DNA from: JAYOEY01 sp038116945
GTDB taxonomy: Bacteria > Pseudomonadota > Alphaproteobacteria > MPNO01 > UBA2964
Direction: 5' to 3'
NCBI GenBank assembly: GCA_038116945.1
Contig: JAYOEY010000003.1
Location: 62,001-126,000 of the forward strand
Length of the DNA: 64,000 nucleotides
Part shown: one piece after another, positions 9,007 to 17,036 of the stretch
How the letters are laid out: every line of letters begins with the position of its first letter
Numbering within the stretch: position 1 is the stretch's first letter
Made by a program: the position numbers and the translations under genes
Notes under the pieces: generated by a model
The model's input: the letters and a program-made list of their open reading frames with translations, nothing else
Told to the model about the DNA's origin: nothing
Database searches by the model: none

Positions 9007-9771
9007 ATGACGAGCCGATTGGTCGGAGCCCTTTGCCTCGCGATCGCCGCTGCAATTGCAAGCACACCGGAAACGCACGCCCAGCAGGCGAAACCGGCGC
9101 CGGAGACCGCGTCTCAGACGCCGACGGATATCGAACGAATCGTCCGGGACTACCTGCTCAAAAATCCCGAGATCGTCATTGAAGCGATAGAGGTCTACAA
9201 GCGACGCGCCGAAGCCGCGGAGCGCGCAGAGGTACAACGCGTTCTGACCGAGAAACGCGACCTGATACGCAACGATCCGACGTCCCCTGTGGGAGGAAAT
9301 CCCAAGGGAGACGTTACCGTCGTCGAGTTTTTCGATTACCGGTGCGGAGTCTGCAAACGGGTCCACGATACGGTCGCGGAACTTGTCAGGAGCGACGGGA
9401 AAATCCGGCGGATATACAAGGAATGGCCGATCCTTGGACCGCAATCGGTGGCAGCAGCGCGCGCCGCGCTCGCTTCGCGAAAACAGGGGAAATATATCGT
9501 CTTCCACGACGCGCTCATGAAGCATCGCGGCGCGCTTGGAATGGACCAGATCCTGGGCATCGCGAAGGGTGTAGGCCTGGATCCGGACCGTTTGCGTAAA
9601 GACATGGGGTCGCCCGAAATCGACTCCGTCCTCCGCGAAAACTACGCGCTGGCAGAAGCGCTGAAGATCAATGGAACGCCGTCATTCGTGATCGGCGACC
9701 GGCTGATACCCGGCGCCATGGATCTGAACGGCCTGCGCGAGGTCGTCAGAGAAGCGCGCAAGAAAGGCTGA
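9007..9771 (+). CDS. DsbA-family thiol:disulfide oxidoreductase
   Basis: Periplasmic thioredoxin-fold protein of 254 residues of the Com1/BdbD type. A signal peptide ends near ETHAQQ. A helical N-terminal extension (DIERIVRDYLLKNPEIVIEAI) typical of this subgroup precedes the thioredoxin domain (about 95-250). The redox motif is C113-G-V-C116 in FFDYRCGVCK, and the cis-proline loop appears as NGTPSFVIGD. It probably forms or shuffles disulfides in exported proteins. An AGGAG ribosome site lies just before the ATG. It follows the M48 protease gene on the same strand and converges on maiA. Confidence 0.9.
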   Translation: MTSRLVGALCLAIAAAIASTPETHAQQAKPAPETASQTPTDIERIVRDYLLKNPEIVIEAIEVYKRRAEAAERAEVQRVLTEKRDLIRNDPTSPVGGNPKGDVTVVEFFDYRCGVCKRVHDTVAELVRSDGKIRRIYKEWPILGPQSVAAARAALASRKQGKYIVFHDALMKHRGALGMDQILGIAKGVGLDPDRLRKDMGSPEIDSVLRENYALAEALKINGTPSFVIGDRLIPGAMDLNGLREVVREARKKG

Positions 9772-9799
9772 CGCCGGAATCTCCCCGGGCGAGCCGTCT

Positions 9800-10447
9800 C
9801 TAACCGAGTTCCGCAGCCTCCGGCTGGTTGCCGGGCTGCGCCCTGTCGAACGCATCGAGGGCGAGGCACGCGTCATTGATCCGGAGAATCGTCGGATAGG
9901 CCGATAGGTCGCAGTCGAATCGGCGTGCGTTGAACACCTGCGGCACCAGGCAGATGTCGGCCAGACCAGGCGCATCGCCGTGGCAGAAAGTTCCGGTTTC
10001 CTTGCTCCCGGCCAGCAACGGCTCGATGCCATCGAAGCCTTCCTTGACCCAGTGGCGGTACCAGCCGACGACGGCGTCCTGATCCGCGCCAAGTTCGTCT
10101 TTCAGATAGTTGAGCACGGCGAGATTGTTCAGAGGATGAATGTCGCAGGCGACGATATTCGCGATGCCGCGGACGCGGGCGCGCCCTTCCGAATCATCCG
10201 GCAACAGGGGCGGAGCAGGATATTTCTCGTCGAGATACTCCATGATCGCCATCGACTGCACCATGATGGCGCCGCCGTCCTCGAGCGCCGGAACCCGTCC
10301 CTGCGGATTGACCCTCCTGTAATCGGCGGAGGACTGGTCTCCTGCCTGCAGGTTGATCATCGCCGTGTCGGGCGCAAGCCCTTTCAGATTGAGCGCGATC
10401 CGCACGCGAAACGCGGCGGACGAACGAAAATAGCCGTAAAGCTTCAT
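9800..10447 (-). CDS. maiA: Maleylacetoacetate isomerase (zeta-class glutathione transferase)
   Basis: Cytoplasmic glutathione-dependent isomerase converting maleylacetoacetate to fumarylacetoacetate in tyrosine/homogentisate breakdown, 215 residues as usual. The start at 10447 gives MKLYGYFRSSAAFRVRIALNLKGL, where the SS-A-FRVRIALNLKG signature is diagnostic of the zeta class. NPQGRVPAL and the glutathione-binding VQSMAIMEYLDE are also visible. The C-terminal helical domain shows DICLVPQVFNARRF. An alternative start six residues earlier (10462) adds nothing recognisable. The other homogentisate genes are not in the window. maiA lies downstream of the decarboxylase gene with 66 bases between. 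Confidence 0.9.
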   Translation of the reverse strand: MKLYGYFRSSAAFRVRIALNLKGLAPDTAMINLQAGDQSSADYRRVNPQGRVPALEDGGAIMVQSMAIMEYLDEKYPAPPLLPDDSEGRARVRGIANIVACDIHPLNNLAVLNYLKDELGADQDAVVGWYRHWVKEGFDGIEPLLAGSKETGTFCHGDAPGLADICLVPQVFNARRFDCDLSAYPTILRINDACLALDAFDRAQPGNQPEAAELG

Positions 10448-10513
10448 GATCCTGCCGTCCATGATTGAAGATCCGGCACGGACCCTACCAAAAGCCGCCG
10501 GTGCGGTCTCCGG

Positions 10514-11644
10514 TCAAATGTAATATTCGCGGAGCGGCGGAAAGCCGTTGAAGCCCACCGAACAATAGCTGGACGTATACGCGCCGGTGCTCAGCACCTC
10601 GATACGGTCGCCGATCTTGAGATCGAGCGGCAGTTCGTAGCTCGCCTCATTGTAGATGATATCCACCTCGTCACAGGTCGGCCCGGCGATCACAACCGGA
10701 CCGCCCGGCGCTCCGTTATAAGGAGTCCTGATCCTGTACTGGATGGCCTCGTCCATGGTTTCGGGCAGGCCGCCGAACTTGCCGATATCGAGATATACCC
10801 ATCGCCGACCGGATTCCGCCGATTTCCGCGAAATCAGCACGACTTCGGTCTGGATCACGCCGGCGTCGCCCGGAATATAGCGTCCGGGCTCTGCGAGAAT
10901 CCTGGGCAAACGGTTCCCGAAATGGCGTGTCATTGCGGTCATGATCGCCGTGCCGCATTCTTCGACGTCAGGTGTGGCGGTCCGGTATCTGGCTGGAAAA
11001 CCGCCCCCGATATTGACCGATTTAAGGTCGATTCCTATCGCCGACATACGGTCGAACAACCTCGCCGCCGTTTCGACGGCCGGGTCCCACTGACCGGGGT
11101 CCCTTTGCTGTGAGCCGACGTGAAACGAAACGCCGTACGGTTCAACGCCGAGGTCCTTCGCCCGGAGCAGAATCTGTTCCGCCATTTCCGGTTCGCACCC
11201 GAACTTTCGCGAAAGCGGCCAGTCCGACCCTTCGCCGGTGGTCAGGAACCGGACGAACACACGGCTGCCGGGCGCGGCCCGGGCGACCTTCTCGAGTTCC
11301 GCCTCGCTGTCGATCGTGAAAAGGCGAACGCCCTTCGCGAACGCATCCGCGATGTGCGCTTCCTTCTTTATCGTGTTGCCGAACGAAATGCGGCCCGGCT
11401 CAACGCCGAGCTGGAGGCACTGGTCGATTTCGTAAATACTGGCCGCATCGAACGACGCGCCAAGAAGGCGAAGGCGATCCAGTACGGCTCGGGCGGGATT
11501 CGCTTTTACCGCATAGAATATGCTGGCTAGCGGCAATGCCCGGCGAAGAGCCAAAAAATTTTCTTCGACGACGTCCAGATCGACGACGAGGCAGGGAGTT
11601 TCCGGCCGTTCCTCTTCGAGGAACCGAAATATCCGTTCGGTCAT
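10514..11644 (-). CDS. Ornithine/lysine decarboxylase (alanine racemase fold, type III)
   Basis: PLP decarboxylase of 376 residues of the eukaryotic-type ODC/LysDC family, making putrescine or cadaverine. FYAVKANP carries the PLP lysine, HVGSQQ and NIGGGFP are the phosphate-binding segments, AEPGRYIPGDAG is the strand-10 signature, and GPTCDEVD holds the catalytic Cys of the partner subunit. This class in alphaproteobacteria usually accepts ornithine and often lysine. I chose ATG 11644, preceded by GGAG; an in-frame start nine codons earlier is possible. A small hairpin sits in the leader. Confidence 0.9.
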   Translation of the reverse strand: MTERIFRFLEEERPETPCLVVDLDVVEENFLALRRALPLASIFYAVKANPARAVLDRLRLLGASFDAASIYEIDQCLQLGVEPGRISFGNTIKKEAHIADAFAKGVRLFTIDSEAELEKVARAAPGSRVFVRFLTTGEGSDWPLSRKFGCEPEMAEQILLRAKDLGVEPYGVSFHVGSQQRDPGQWDPAVETAARLFDRMSAIGIDLKSVNIGGGFPARYRTATPDVEECGTAIMTAMTRHFGNRLPRILAEPGRYIPGDAGVIQTEVVLISRKSAESGRRWVYLDIGKFGGLPETMDEAIQYRIRTPYNGAPGGPVVIAGPTCDEVDIIYNEASYELPLDLKIGDRIEVLSTGAYTSSYCSVGFNGFPPLREYYI

Positions 11645-11663
11645 TTTCAAGGGTTCTCCAGGT

Positions 11664-11680
11664 CCCTGCAAAAAGCAGGG
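11664..11680 (-). promoter_or_regulatory. Small hairpin in the decarboxylase leader
   Basis: CCCTGC and GCAGGG pair perfectly around a five-base loop of A (T on the minus strand), about 20 bases before the start codon of the decarboxylase gene. It could slow translation initiation or form part of polyamine-dependent control, but nothing in the sequence proves a role. Confidence 0.3.
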
Positions 11681-11767
11681 TCAGCGACGCGCCTTTTACA
11701 CGCATCCACGCCCCGAAAAAAGAAAAATGTGAGGAGACCCACACCAGGCAGCCGTACAGGACGCCAC

Positions 11768-11795
11768 GCGAACCGGCACCATGCGAACCGGCACC
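11768..11795. repeat. 13-base direct repeat downstream of a small membrane-protein gene
   Basis: GCGAACCGGCACC occurs twice with a 15-base period. The second copy also forms the short palindrome AACCGG-CA-CCGGTT (11786-11799). Its position just past the stop at 11803 suggests a transcription-ending role for that minus-strand gene, but there is no T-run. Confidence 0.45.
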
Positions 11796-11802
11796 GGTTT
11801 CT

Positions 11803-12225
11803 TTAATTCAGATGGATGCCGGCAAAATACTGGAGACCGAACATTGCGGCGAATCCGAGGACGCCGACGGCCAGAAACATCAAGAGCACGCCGGAAAAAG
11901 TGGAATTCTTCTTGGCGCCCGGACGCTTCCCTCCCTTGGGAGCGCGTTCTTCGCCGGCAGCCCTCTGTTTTGCCGGCATTCTTGACGGAGCTTGCTTGTT
12001 TTGCGGCTGCATCTGCTGTTCGGCGCCGCTACCGCCCCGAAAAATAGTACGGCTCGTCGTCTGAGAGCTTGCTTCGTCGAATATCTCTTCGACGACACGT
12101 ACGCCGGGAAAGCGATTGCTGCTGTCCATTCGCCTGGCTTCGAACAACGCAAGATCCCGGTCGTCGAAGACCGAATCTATTTTCCACTTTCCACCGCGAA
12201 AGGTGTGAATTTCGAATGCTTTCAT
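11803..12225 (-). CDS. Hypothetical protein with one C-terminal membrane helix
   Basis: A 140-residue protein that I do not recognise as a named family. The N-terminal 60 residues (MKAFEIHTFRGGKWKIDSVF...) look like a small alpha/beta domain. A Gln/Lys/Pro-rich basic linker follows (about 65-108). The end is one strong transmembrane segment (FSGVLLMFLAVGVLGFAAMFGLQYF), which would leave the N-terminal domain in the cytoplasm. A GGAAGAG sequence precedes the ATG. It is followed by the decarboxylase gene and preceded by a PAS gene, all on the minus strand. Confidence 0.7.
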   Translation of the reverse strand: MKAFEIHTFRGGKWKIDSVFDDRDLALFEARRMDSSNRFPGVRVVEEIFDEASSQTTSRTIFRGGSGAEQQMQPQNKQAPSRMPAKQRAAGEERAPKGGKRPGAKKNSTFSGVLLMFLAVGVLGFAAMFGLQYFAGIHLN

Positions 12226-12255
12226 GGCTCTTCCACTAGCCGGCGGGTCGCGACG

Positions 12256-12753
12256 TCAATCCCCGACAAGCTCCCTGCAATTCGCCGCCCCGAGAATTCC
12301 CGTGATCGTCTCGCCGTCATCGCTCAGCGGCAGCAATATGCTGCGGTAAAGGGTCCGAATCCCGTCCGCTTCGGTGAATTCGCCCCCCCGGGACATCGGC
12401 GCTCTCCGTTCCAGCACAACGCCGGCATACTCGACGGCGACGGATGCCAGACAGTTTGGGGGCACTTCCGAAATATGCCTGCCGATCAGGGTTTCTCCGC
12501 ATCTGTGGGAAAGGGCGTCGCCAAAGAAACGAAACACCGGATCGTCCGGACTTTCACGCGTATCCAGAATAAAGGCGTCTTTCCACAAATCGGCGATATC
12601 GGTGACGTTGATTGCCGACCGGGGCGGGAATTCTTCGCCTTCCTGCAGGCTCCGCCAGTAGGCAAGCAGCCGCAGGACAAGCCGTCGCTCCGAGCCGGAA
12701 GGGAGTCCTACCGTCACAATTTCGCGCGGCATATCGTCGGGAATCGTTCTCAT
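12256..12753 (-). CDS. PAS-domain protein (PAS_5 type)
   Basis: A 165-residue single-domain protein. The pattern LLAYWRSLQEGEEFPPRSAINVTDIADLWKDAFILD, then VFRFFGDAL and IGRHISEV, matches the PAS_5 family found in many copies in Rhodospirillales and relatives. No kinase, GGDEF or DNA-binding domain is attached, so it may be a stand-alone sensory or adaptor module; ligand and partner are unknown. It is transcribed divergently from aroQ, with a perfect inverted repeat in the shared upstream region. Confidence 0.72.
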   Translation of the reverse strand: MRTIPDDMPREIVTVGLPSGSERRLVLRLLAYWRSLQEGEEFPPRSAINVTDIADLWKDAFILDTRESPDDPVFRFFGDALSHRCGETLIGRHISEVPPNCLASVAVEYAGVVLERRAPMSRGGEFTEADGIRTLYRSILLPLSDDGETITGILGAANCRELVGD

Positions 12754-12764
12754 ATCTCGCCTGC

Positions 12765-12796
12765 AATATCCGAATCCATGAACAATATCGGATATT
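12765..12796. promoter_or_regulatory. Operator-like inverted repeat between the PAS gene and aroQ
   Basis: AATATCCGA (12765-12773) and TCGGATATT (12788-12796) are perfect 9-bp arms separated by 14 bases. They lie in an AT-rich stretch that also holds two tandem TTTGCGTWAA copies (12795-12816, 11-base period). Position and symmetry suggest a repressor or activator site serving the divergent PAS gene and the aroQ-accBC operon. The regulator is unknown. Confidence 0.45.
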
Positions 12797-12961
12797 TGCG
12801 TTAAATTTGCGTAAATGGTGAAATATGCGGCACCGGGAACCCCGCTCGAGGCGGCGGCATCGGTTCGGGCTGTCGTGAGCCACCCCGACGAGCATCATTG
12901 CGCCGAACAGGGCGCTGGGATATCGATACCGGCAGACAACGCAGGACTGGATACCCTATTC

Positions 12962-13420
12962 GTGCCGGAACTACCGAAAATACTCCTCCTGAACGGCCCC
13001 AACCTGAACATGCTGGGCGTACGCGAGCCAGAGGTTTACGGGACGTCCACGCTCGCCGACATCGAACGGATGTGCAGGAAACGAACCGACGCGCTGGGAG
13101 TCGCGCTGGATTTCAGGCAGAGCAACAGCGAGGCGGAGCTGGTCGGCTGGATTCAGACCGCTCGAGGTTCCTGCGACGCGCTCATCATCAACCCGGCAGC
13201 ATTCACACACAGTTCGATCGCCATTCTGGACGCCCTGTCGATGCTGGATATCCCGATAATCGAACTGCATCTTTCAAATTTCCATCGCCGAGAATCCTTT
13301 CGTCATCAATCATATGTTTCTATGGTAGCGGCTGGCATCATTTGCGGATTCGGCGAGAGCGGATATGAACTCGCGATTGATGCCGCGGCGAGAATGATCG
13401 GCACCGAAGGGATTCGATAA
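12962..13420 (+). CDS. aroQ: Type II 3-dehydroquinate dehydratase
   Basis: Shikimate-pathway enzyme converting 3-dehydroquinate to 3-dehydroshikimate, forming a dodecamer in the cytoplasm. The family begins with the LLNGPNLNMLGVREPEVYG signature, whose Arg and Tyr belong to the active site. INPAAFTHSS and ELHLSNFHRRE follow. I chose the GTG at 12962, giving 152 residues, the usual length. An in-frame ATG at 12815 would add 49 residues without similarity and has no ribosome site. The stop shares a base with the accB ATG (TAATG), so aroQ and accB are translationally coupled. Confidence 0.93.
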   Translation: MPELPKILLLNGPNLNMLGVREPEVYGTSTLADIERMCRKRTDALGVALDFRQSNSEAELVGWIQTARGSCDALIINPAAFTHSSIAILDALSMLDIPIIELHLSNFHRRESFRHQSYVSMVAAGIICGFGESGYELAIDAAARMIGTEGIR

Positions 13421-13899
13421 TGGCAAAGCTCGAAGTGAACGAGGAAATGGTGCGAAAGCTCGCGGAGCTTCTCGACGAGACTGATTTGACGGAAATCGAA
13501 TACAGCGTCGGCGACGAATCGATCCGCGTGGTACGGGGCGGAAAACCCGCCCAGTCGGACGCCACCGACAGCATGCTGGCGGTGCTGACGGCGCTGAAAG
13601 CCGCCACGCCGGATCAGCCCGCCGCAGCGTCTGCGTCATCGCGGCAGGCGGAAGACGGCCCAAGGTCCGGCGCAGTCACGGCGCCCATGCCAGGCGTTAT
13701 TTACGTCGCCGAAAACCCTGAAAGTCCGCCGCTGATCAAGGTCGGTGACACGGTCGCAGAAGGCCAGACGCTGCTGCTGATCGAGGCCATGAAGACCTTC
13801 AGCCAGGTCCGCGCGCCGCGCTCTGGCCGCGTCGCGGAAATTCTGGTCGCCGACAAAACCCCGGTTGAGTTCGGGGAAGAGCTGGTAATCCTCGAATGA
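13420..13899 (+). CDS. accB: Biotin carboxyl carrier protein of acetyl-CoA carboxylase
   Basis: Carries the biotin that accepts carboxylate from AccC and delivers it to acetyl-CoA, the first step of fatty acid synthesis. It is 159 residues long: an N-terminal helical AccC-binding region (1-50), a Pro/Ala linker (about 60-85) and the C-terminal biotinyl domain. The biotinylated residue is K125 in IEAMKTFSQ. The ATG overlaps the aroQ stop codon, and accC starts 10 bases after the stop, so the three form an operon. Confidence 0.97.
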   Translation: MAKLEVNEEMVRKLAELLDETDLTEIEYSVGDESIRVVRGGKPAQSDATDSMLAVLTALKAATPDQPAAASASSRQAEDGPRSGAVTAPMPGVIYVAENPESPPLIKVGDTVAEGQTLLLIEAMKTFSQVRAPRSGRVAEILVADKTPVEFGEELVILE

Positions 13900-13909
13900 C
13901 CATCCGCTG

Positions 13910-15265
13910 ATGTTCGAAAAAATCCTCATCGCCAATCGCGGCGAGATCGCGCTTCGTATTCACCGGGCCTGCCATGAGATGGGTATTCGGACGGTTGCGG
14001 TCCATTCGACCGCAGACGCCCACGCCATGCATGTGCGCCTGGCCGACGAGAGCGTTTGCGTAGGTCCTCCCTCAGCGGCGGAATCCTACCTCAACATGCC
14101 GGCAATCCTGACGGCCGCGACCATCACCAATGCGGACGCTATCCATCCGGGGTACGGTTTCCTGTCGGAGAATGCTTCGTTTGCCTCAATGGTGGAGGAG
14201 CACGGCATCTGCTTTATCGGGCCGACGCCGGAACATATTTCGCTGATGGGCGACAAGATTGCCTCCAAAACCAAGGTCAAGGAGTTGGGCATCCCTGTCG
14301 TGCCCGGGTCTGACGGTGCGCTCGGCAGCGACGCCGAGGCCCGCGAAATCGCGGCGTCGATGGGGTATCCGGTTCTCGTCAAGGCATCGGCGGGCGGCGG
14401 CGGGCGTGGCATGAAGGCGGTTTTCGCGCCGGAGGACCTGTCCGCCGCTCTGGCCCAGGCCCGCACCGAAGCGAAGGCTGCGTTCGGCAACGACGCGATG
14501 TATATGGAAAAGTACCTGATGCGGCCGCGTCACATCGAGCTGCAGGTGATGGGCGACGGGCGCGGCGAAGTCATCCATCTGGGCGAACGCGACTGTTCCC
14601 TGCAGCGCCGCCATCAGAAAGTGCTCGAAGAAGCCCGTTCTCCGGCGCTTAACGCGGAACAGCGAGCGGATATCGGCAACCGCGTGTGCGCGGCGCTTTC
14701 GAAGATCAACTACCGGAATGCCGGCACCATCGAATTTCTGTACGAGGATGGCGAGTTCTACTTTATTGAAATGAATACCCGCCTGCAGGTCGAGCATCCG
14801 GTTACCGAAATGATCACGGGACTCGATATCGTTCGGGAACAGATACGGCTCGCCAGCGGAGCCGACCTTTCGGTCAGACAGCAGGACATCACCTTCGGCG
14901 GGCACGCGATCGAATGCCGGATCAACGCGGAATCGCCAGTCACTTTTAGGCCGTCGCCGGGAAAAATTTCCGACTACCATCCGCCCGGAGGGCTGGGCGT
15001 CCGGGTGGATTCCGCGCTTTATGCCGGTTACAGCGTGCAACCGCACTACGACAGCCTGATCTCCAAACTGGTGGTGCACGGATCGACACGGAACGAATGC
15101 CTGATGAGGCTGAGACGGTCGCTGGAGGAGTACGTAATAGACGGGATCGAGACGACGATTCCCCTTCACCAGGCGATCATTTCCGATCCTGACTTCGTCA
15201 ATGGCGACTATGACATTCACTGGCTGGAGAGGTTTGTGGGCAGCCAGGTCGCAACAGGCGCCTGA
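13910..15265 (+). CDS. accC: Biotin carboxylase subunit of acetyl-CoA carboxylase
   Basis: ATP-dependent carboxylation of the biotin on AccB; 451 residues, full length. Visible are the N-terminal KILIANRGEIALRI, the ATP-grasp glycine loop KASAGGGGRGMK, the biotin/bicarbonate-site FIEMNTRLQVEHPVTE, and the C-terminal biotin carboxylase domain. It follows accB by 10 bases. The aat gene begins 25 bases after the accC stop if the ATG at 15291 is used. Confidence 0.97.
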   Translation: MFEKILIANRGEIALRIHRACHEMGIRTVAVHSTADAHAMHVRLADESVCVGPPSAAESYLNMPAILTAATITNADAIHPGYGFLSENASFASMVEEHGICFIGPTPEHISLMGDKIASKTKVKELGIPVVPGSDGALGSDAEAREIAASMGYPVLVKASAGGGGRGMKAVFAPEDLSAALAQARTEAKAAFGNDAMYMEKYLMRPRHIELQVMGDGRGEVIHLGERDCSLQRRHQKVLEEARSPALNAEQRADIGNRVCAALSKINYRNAGTIEFLYEDGEFYFIEMNTRLQVEHPVTEMITGLDIVREQIRLASGADLSVRQQDITFGGHAIECRINAESPVTFRPSPGKISDYHPPGGLGVRVDSALYAGYSVQPHYDSLISKLVVHGSTRNECLMRLRRSLEEYVIDGIETTIPLHQAIISDPDFVNGDYDIHWLERFVGSQVATGA

Positions 15266-15290
15266 AGACGACGCGCCGGACGAGAGCGCC

Positions 15291-15941
15291 ATGGCCGGGC
15301 TGAAACCTGAAGTTCTCCTGAGGGCATATGCGGTCGGGTTGTTTCCGATGGCCGAAAGGCACGACGACCCGACGCTTTACTGGATCGACCCGGAAAAACG
15401 CGGCATCCTGCCGCTCGACAGGTTTCATATTCCGCGCCGTCTTCGACGAACCGTTCGCCAGAATCTGTTCGACGTCAAATGCGATACGGCTTTCGAACAG
15501 GTCATCCGGCTGTGCGCGGAGCCCGCGCCGGATCGATCGGAAACATGGATCAACGAGGAAATCGTCCGGCTGTATGTCGACCTGTTCGCCATGGGCCGAG
15601 CGCACAGCGTGGAGGCATGGCTGGACGGACAGCTTGTTGGCGGCCTCTACGGCGTTTCGCTTGGCGGCGCCTTCTTTGGCGAGAGCATGTTCAGCCGGGT
15701 GGCGGACGCCAGCAAGGTGTCGCTGGTTCACCTTGTTGCAAGGCTCCGAAAAGGCGGTTTTCGCCTTCTCGACACGCAATTCGTAACGAGCCACCTGGGG
15801 CAGTTCGGCACGGTCGAAATCCATCGGAGCGGATACCGACAGATCCTCGCCGATGCGCTCGACATCAACGCGACCTTCTATTCGGAACTCGGCGACGACG
15901 AGCTGGACTGTTTCATACAATCGACGACCCAGACATCGTAG
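15291..15941 (+). CDS. aat: Leucyl/phenylalanyl-tRNA-protein transferase
   Basis: Adds Leu or Phe to proteins with N-terminal Arg or Lys, creating N-degrons read by ClpS and degraded by ClpAP. Both partner genes lie about 8-10 kb downstream in this window. The start at ATG 15291 gives 216 residues beginning MAGLKPEVLLRAYAVGLFPMAE, as in the family. GVSLGGAFFGESMFSR is the core aminoacyl-tRNA-binding motif and DTQFVTSHL the C-terminal signature. Its last 64 bases overlap the 3' end of the convergent DUF2155 gene. It is probably co-transcribed with accC. Confidence 0.94.
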   Translation: MAGLKPEVLLRAYAVGLFPMAERHDDPTLYWIDPEKRGILPLDRFHIPRRLRRTVRQNLFDVKCDTAFEQVIRLCAEPAPDRSETWINEEIVRLYVDLFAMGRAHSVEAWLDGQLVGGLYGVSLGGAFFGESMFSRVADASKVSLVHLVARLRKGGFRLLDTQFVTSHLGQFGTVEIHRSGYRQILADALDINATFYSELGDDELDCFIQSTTQTS

Positions 15942-16258
15942 ACCGGGTGTTCAAGGGCAGAGAGCGCCGGGCTTGAGGCAAGCATCCAGCCTGTAAAATC
16001 CCGGCGCGCCTCTTCGCCGGGCCTGACTTCGTCGATCTCGACGAAAGCCGCGCTTTCAGGCGGTTCCTCCGGCGGCGCCTTGCGGCAGGTGCGAACGGTA
16101 ACCTGCAGCGTCCCGAACTTTACCGGCTGGTCGAGAGGCGCCTCGAAAGTGGAAATTCGTGCCGTCACCTTATCGAGCCCCTGCATGACGGCCCCCTGCT
16201 GAGCGGCCGCCGGCGCGGCAAGACCGACGCAGGCAAACAGCACGGCGAAGACCCTCAT
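15878..16258 (-). CDS. DUF2155 domain exported protein
   Basis: A 126-residue protein with a signal peptide (MRVFAVLFACVGLAAPAAAQQ) and a DUF2155 core: LDKVTARISTFEAPL, VKFGTLQVTVRTCRKAPP, FTGWMLASSPALSALEHPVYDVWVVDC. This small periplasmic family is widespread in alphaproteobacteria and is usually found beside the complex I gene NDUFA12; its role is unknown. The C-terminus is a run of serines, encoded by the antisense of the aat 3' end (64-base overlap). The ATG at 16258 overlaps the stop of the upstream methyltransferase gene (ATGA), so the two are coupled. Confidence 0.88.
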   Translation of the reverse strand: MRVFAVLFACVGLAAPAAAQQGAVMQGLDKVTARISTFEAPLDQPVKFGTLQVTVRTCRKAPPEEPPESAAFVEIDEVRPGEEARRDFTGWMLASSPALSALEHPVYDVWVVDCMKQSSSSSPSSE

Positions 16259-17028
16259 GGCGACGGGCTCTCCGGACGAATCGCTGCAAACCGGAGACGG
16301 ACATAATCGGCGACCCATTGTCCCTGCGGATCGTAGAGCGACGGCCTCAGGGCTTCCGCGGCCTCATCCAGAAATGCCGCGCGTTCCGCTTCCGGTACCG
16401 ACATCAGAAACTGTTCCCCGAAAGTGTGGATCCAGTCCCGGATGTCGCCCGGCAGAGGCGTCGGGCGCGGAATCAGTTCGATCGACCTGACCCTGAAACC
16501 ACGCTCTTCCAGCCTGTCGCGGTATTCCTCCGGTGTCGGAAAATACCACGGACAGGCCGCTCTCGAATCGAGGCCGCGTCGGGTCAGCGCCTCGCTCAAC
16601 GCGCTGGAAATCGCAGCCACGTTCCCCGATCCGCCCATTTCGCCGACCAGCCGGCCGCCGGGCTTGAGCGCCCGCCACATCCCGTCGATTACCTCGTCGG
16701 GCCGCGTCATCCAGTGCAGCGCCGCGTTGGTCAGGATTCCGTCGAAACTTCCCGAAAATGTCAGCTTGTGCCCGTCGACCACCGCGCCGGGAATGCCAAG
16801 CGCGACCGTCGCCCGGACCTGATCGAACGAAGCATCGACGCCGACGACCCACACGCCGCCGACGGCGATTTTTCGGGTCAGCGCGCCGTCGCCGCAACCG
16901 AGATCGAGAATGCGTTCGCCGGGAGCCGGCGCAAGCATGTCTATGAGAGGTTCGCCGAGATCGGCCACGAAGCGGGCGTTGCGCGCGTACCGGTCTGCGA
17001 TCCAGCGTTGCTGTTCGGGTGCGGCCAT
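16255..17028 (-). CDS. Class I SAM-dependent methyltransferase
   Basis: A 257-residue Rossmann-fold methyltransferase. Motif I is ILDLGCGDGALT, followed by VVGVDAS for the ribose-binding acidic residue and LTNAALHWM for motif IV. The overall layout resembles trans-aconitate methyltransferase and related enzymes acting on small molecules; the substrate cannot be read. It lies between mlaD-like and DUF2155 genes on the minus strand with tight or overlapping junctions, suggesting an operon starting at the NDUFA12 gene. Confidence 0.85.
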   Translation of the reverse strand: MAAPEQQRWIADRYARNARFVADLGEPLIDMLAPAPGERILDLGCGDGALTRKIAVGGVWVVGVDASFDQVRATVALGIPGAVVDGHKLTFSGSFDGILTNAALHWMTRPDEVIDGMWRALKPGGRLVGEMGGSGNVAAISSALSEALTRRGLDSRAACPWYFPTPEEYRDRLEERGFRVRSIELIPRPTPLPGDIRDWIHTFGEQFLMSVPEAERAAFLDEAAEALRPSLYDPQGQWVADYVRLRFAAIRPESPSP

Positions 17029-17036
17029 TTTCCGCG

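Noticed and set aside
12801..12815. A CtrA box (TTAA-N7-TAAA) near aroQ
   Set aside because: The second half-site has a mismatch and the sequence is better explained by two tandem TTTGCGTWAA repeats.
12815..12961. An N-terminal extension of aroQ from the ATG at 12815
   Set aside because: It adds 49 residues without similarity, has no ribosome site and overlaps the regulatory repeats.
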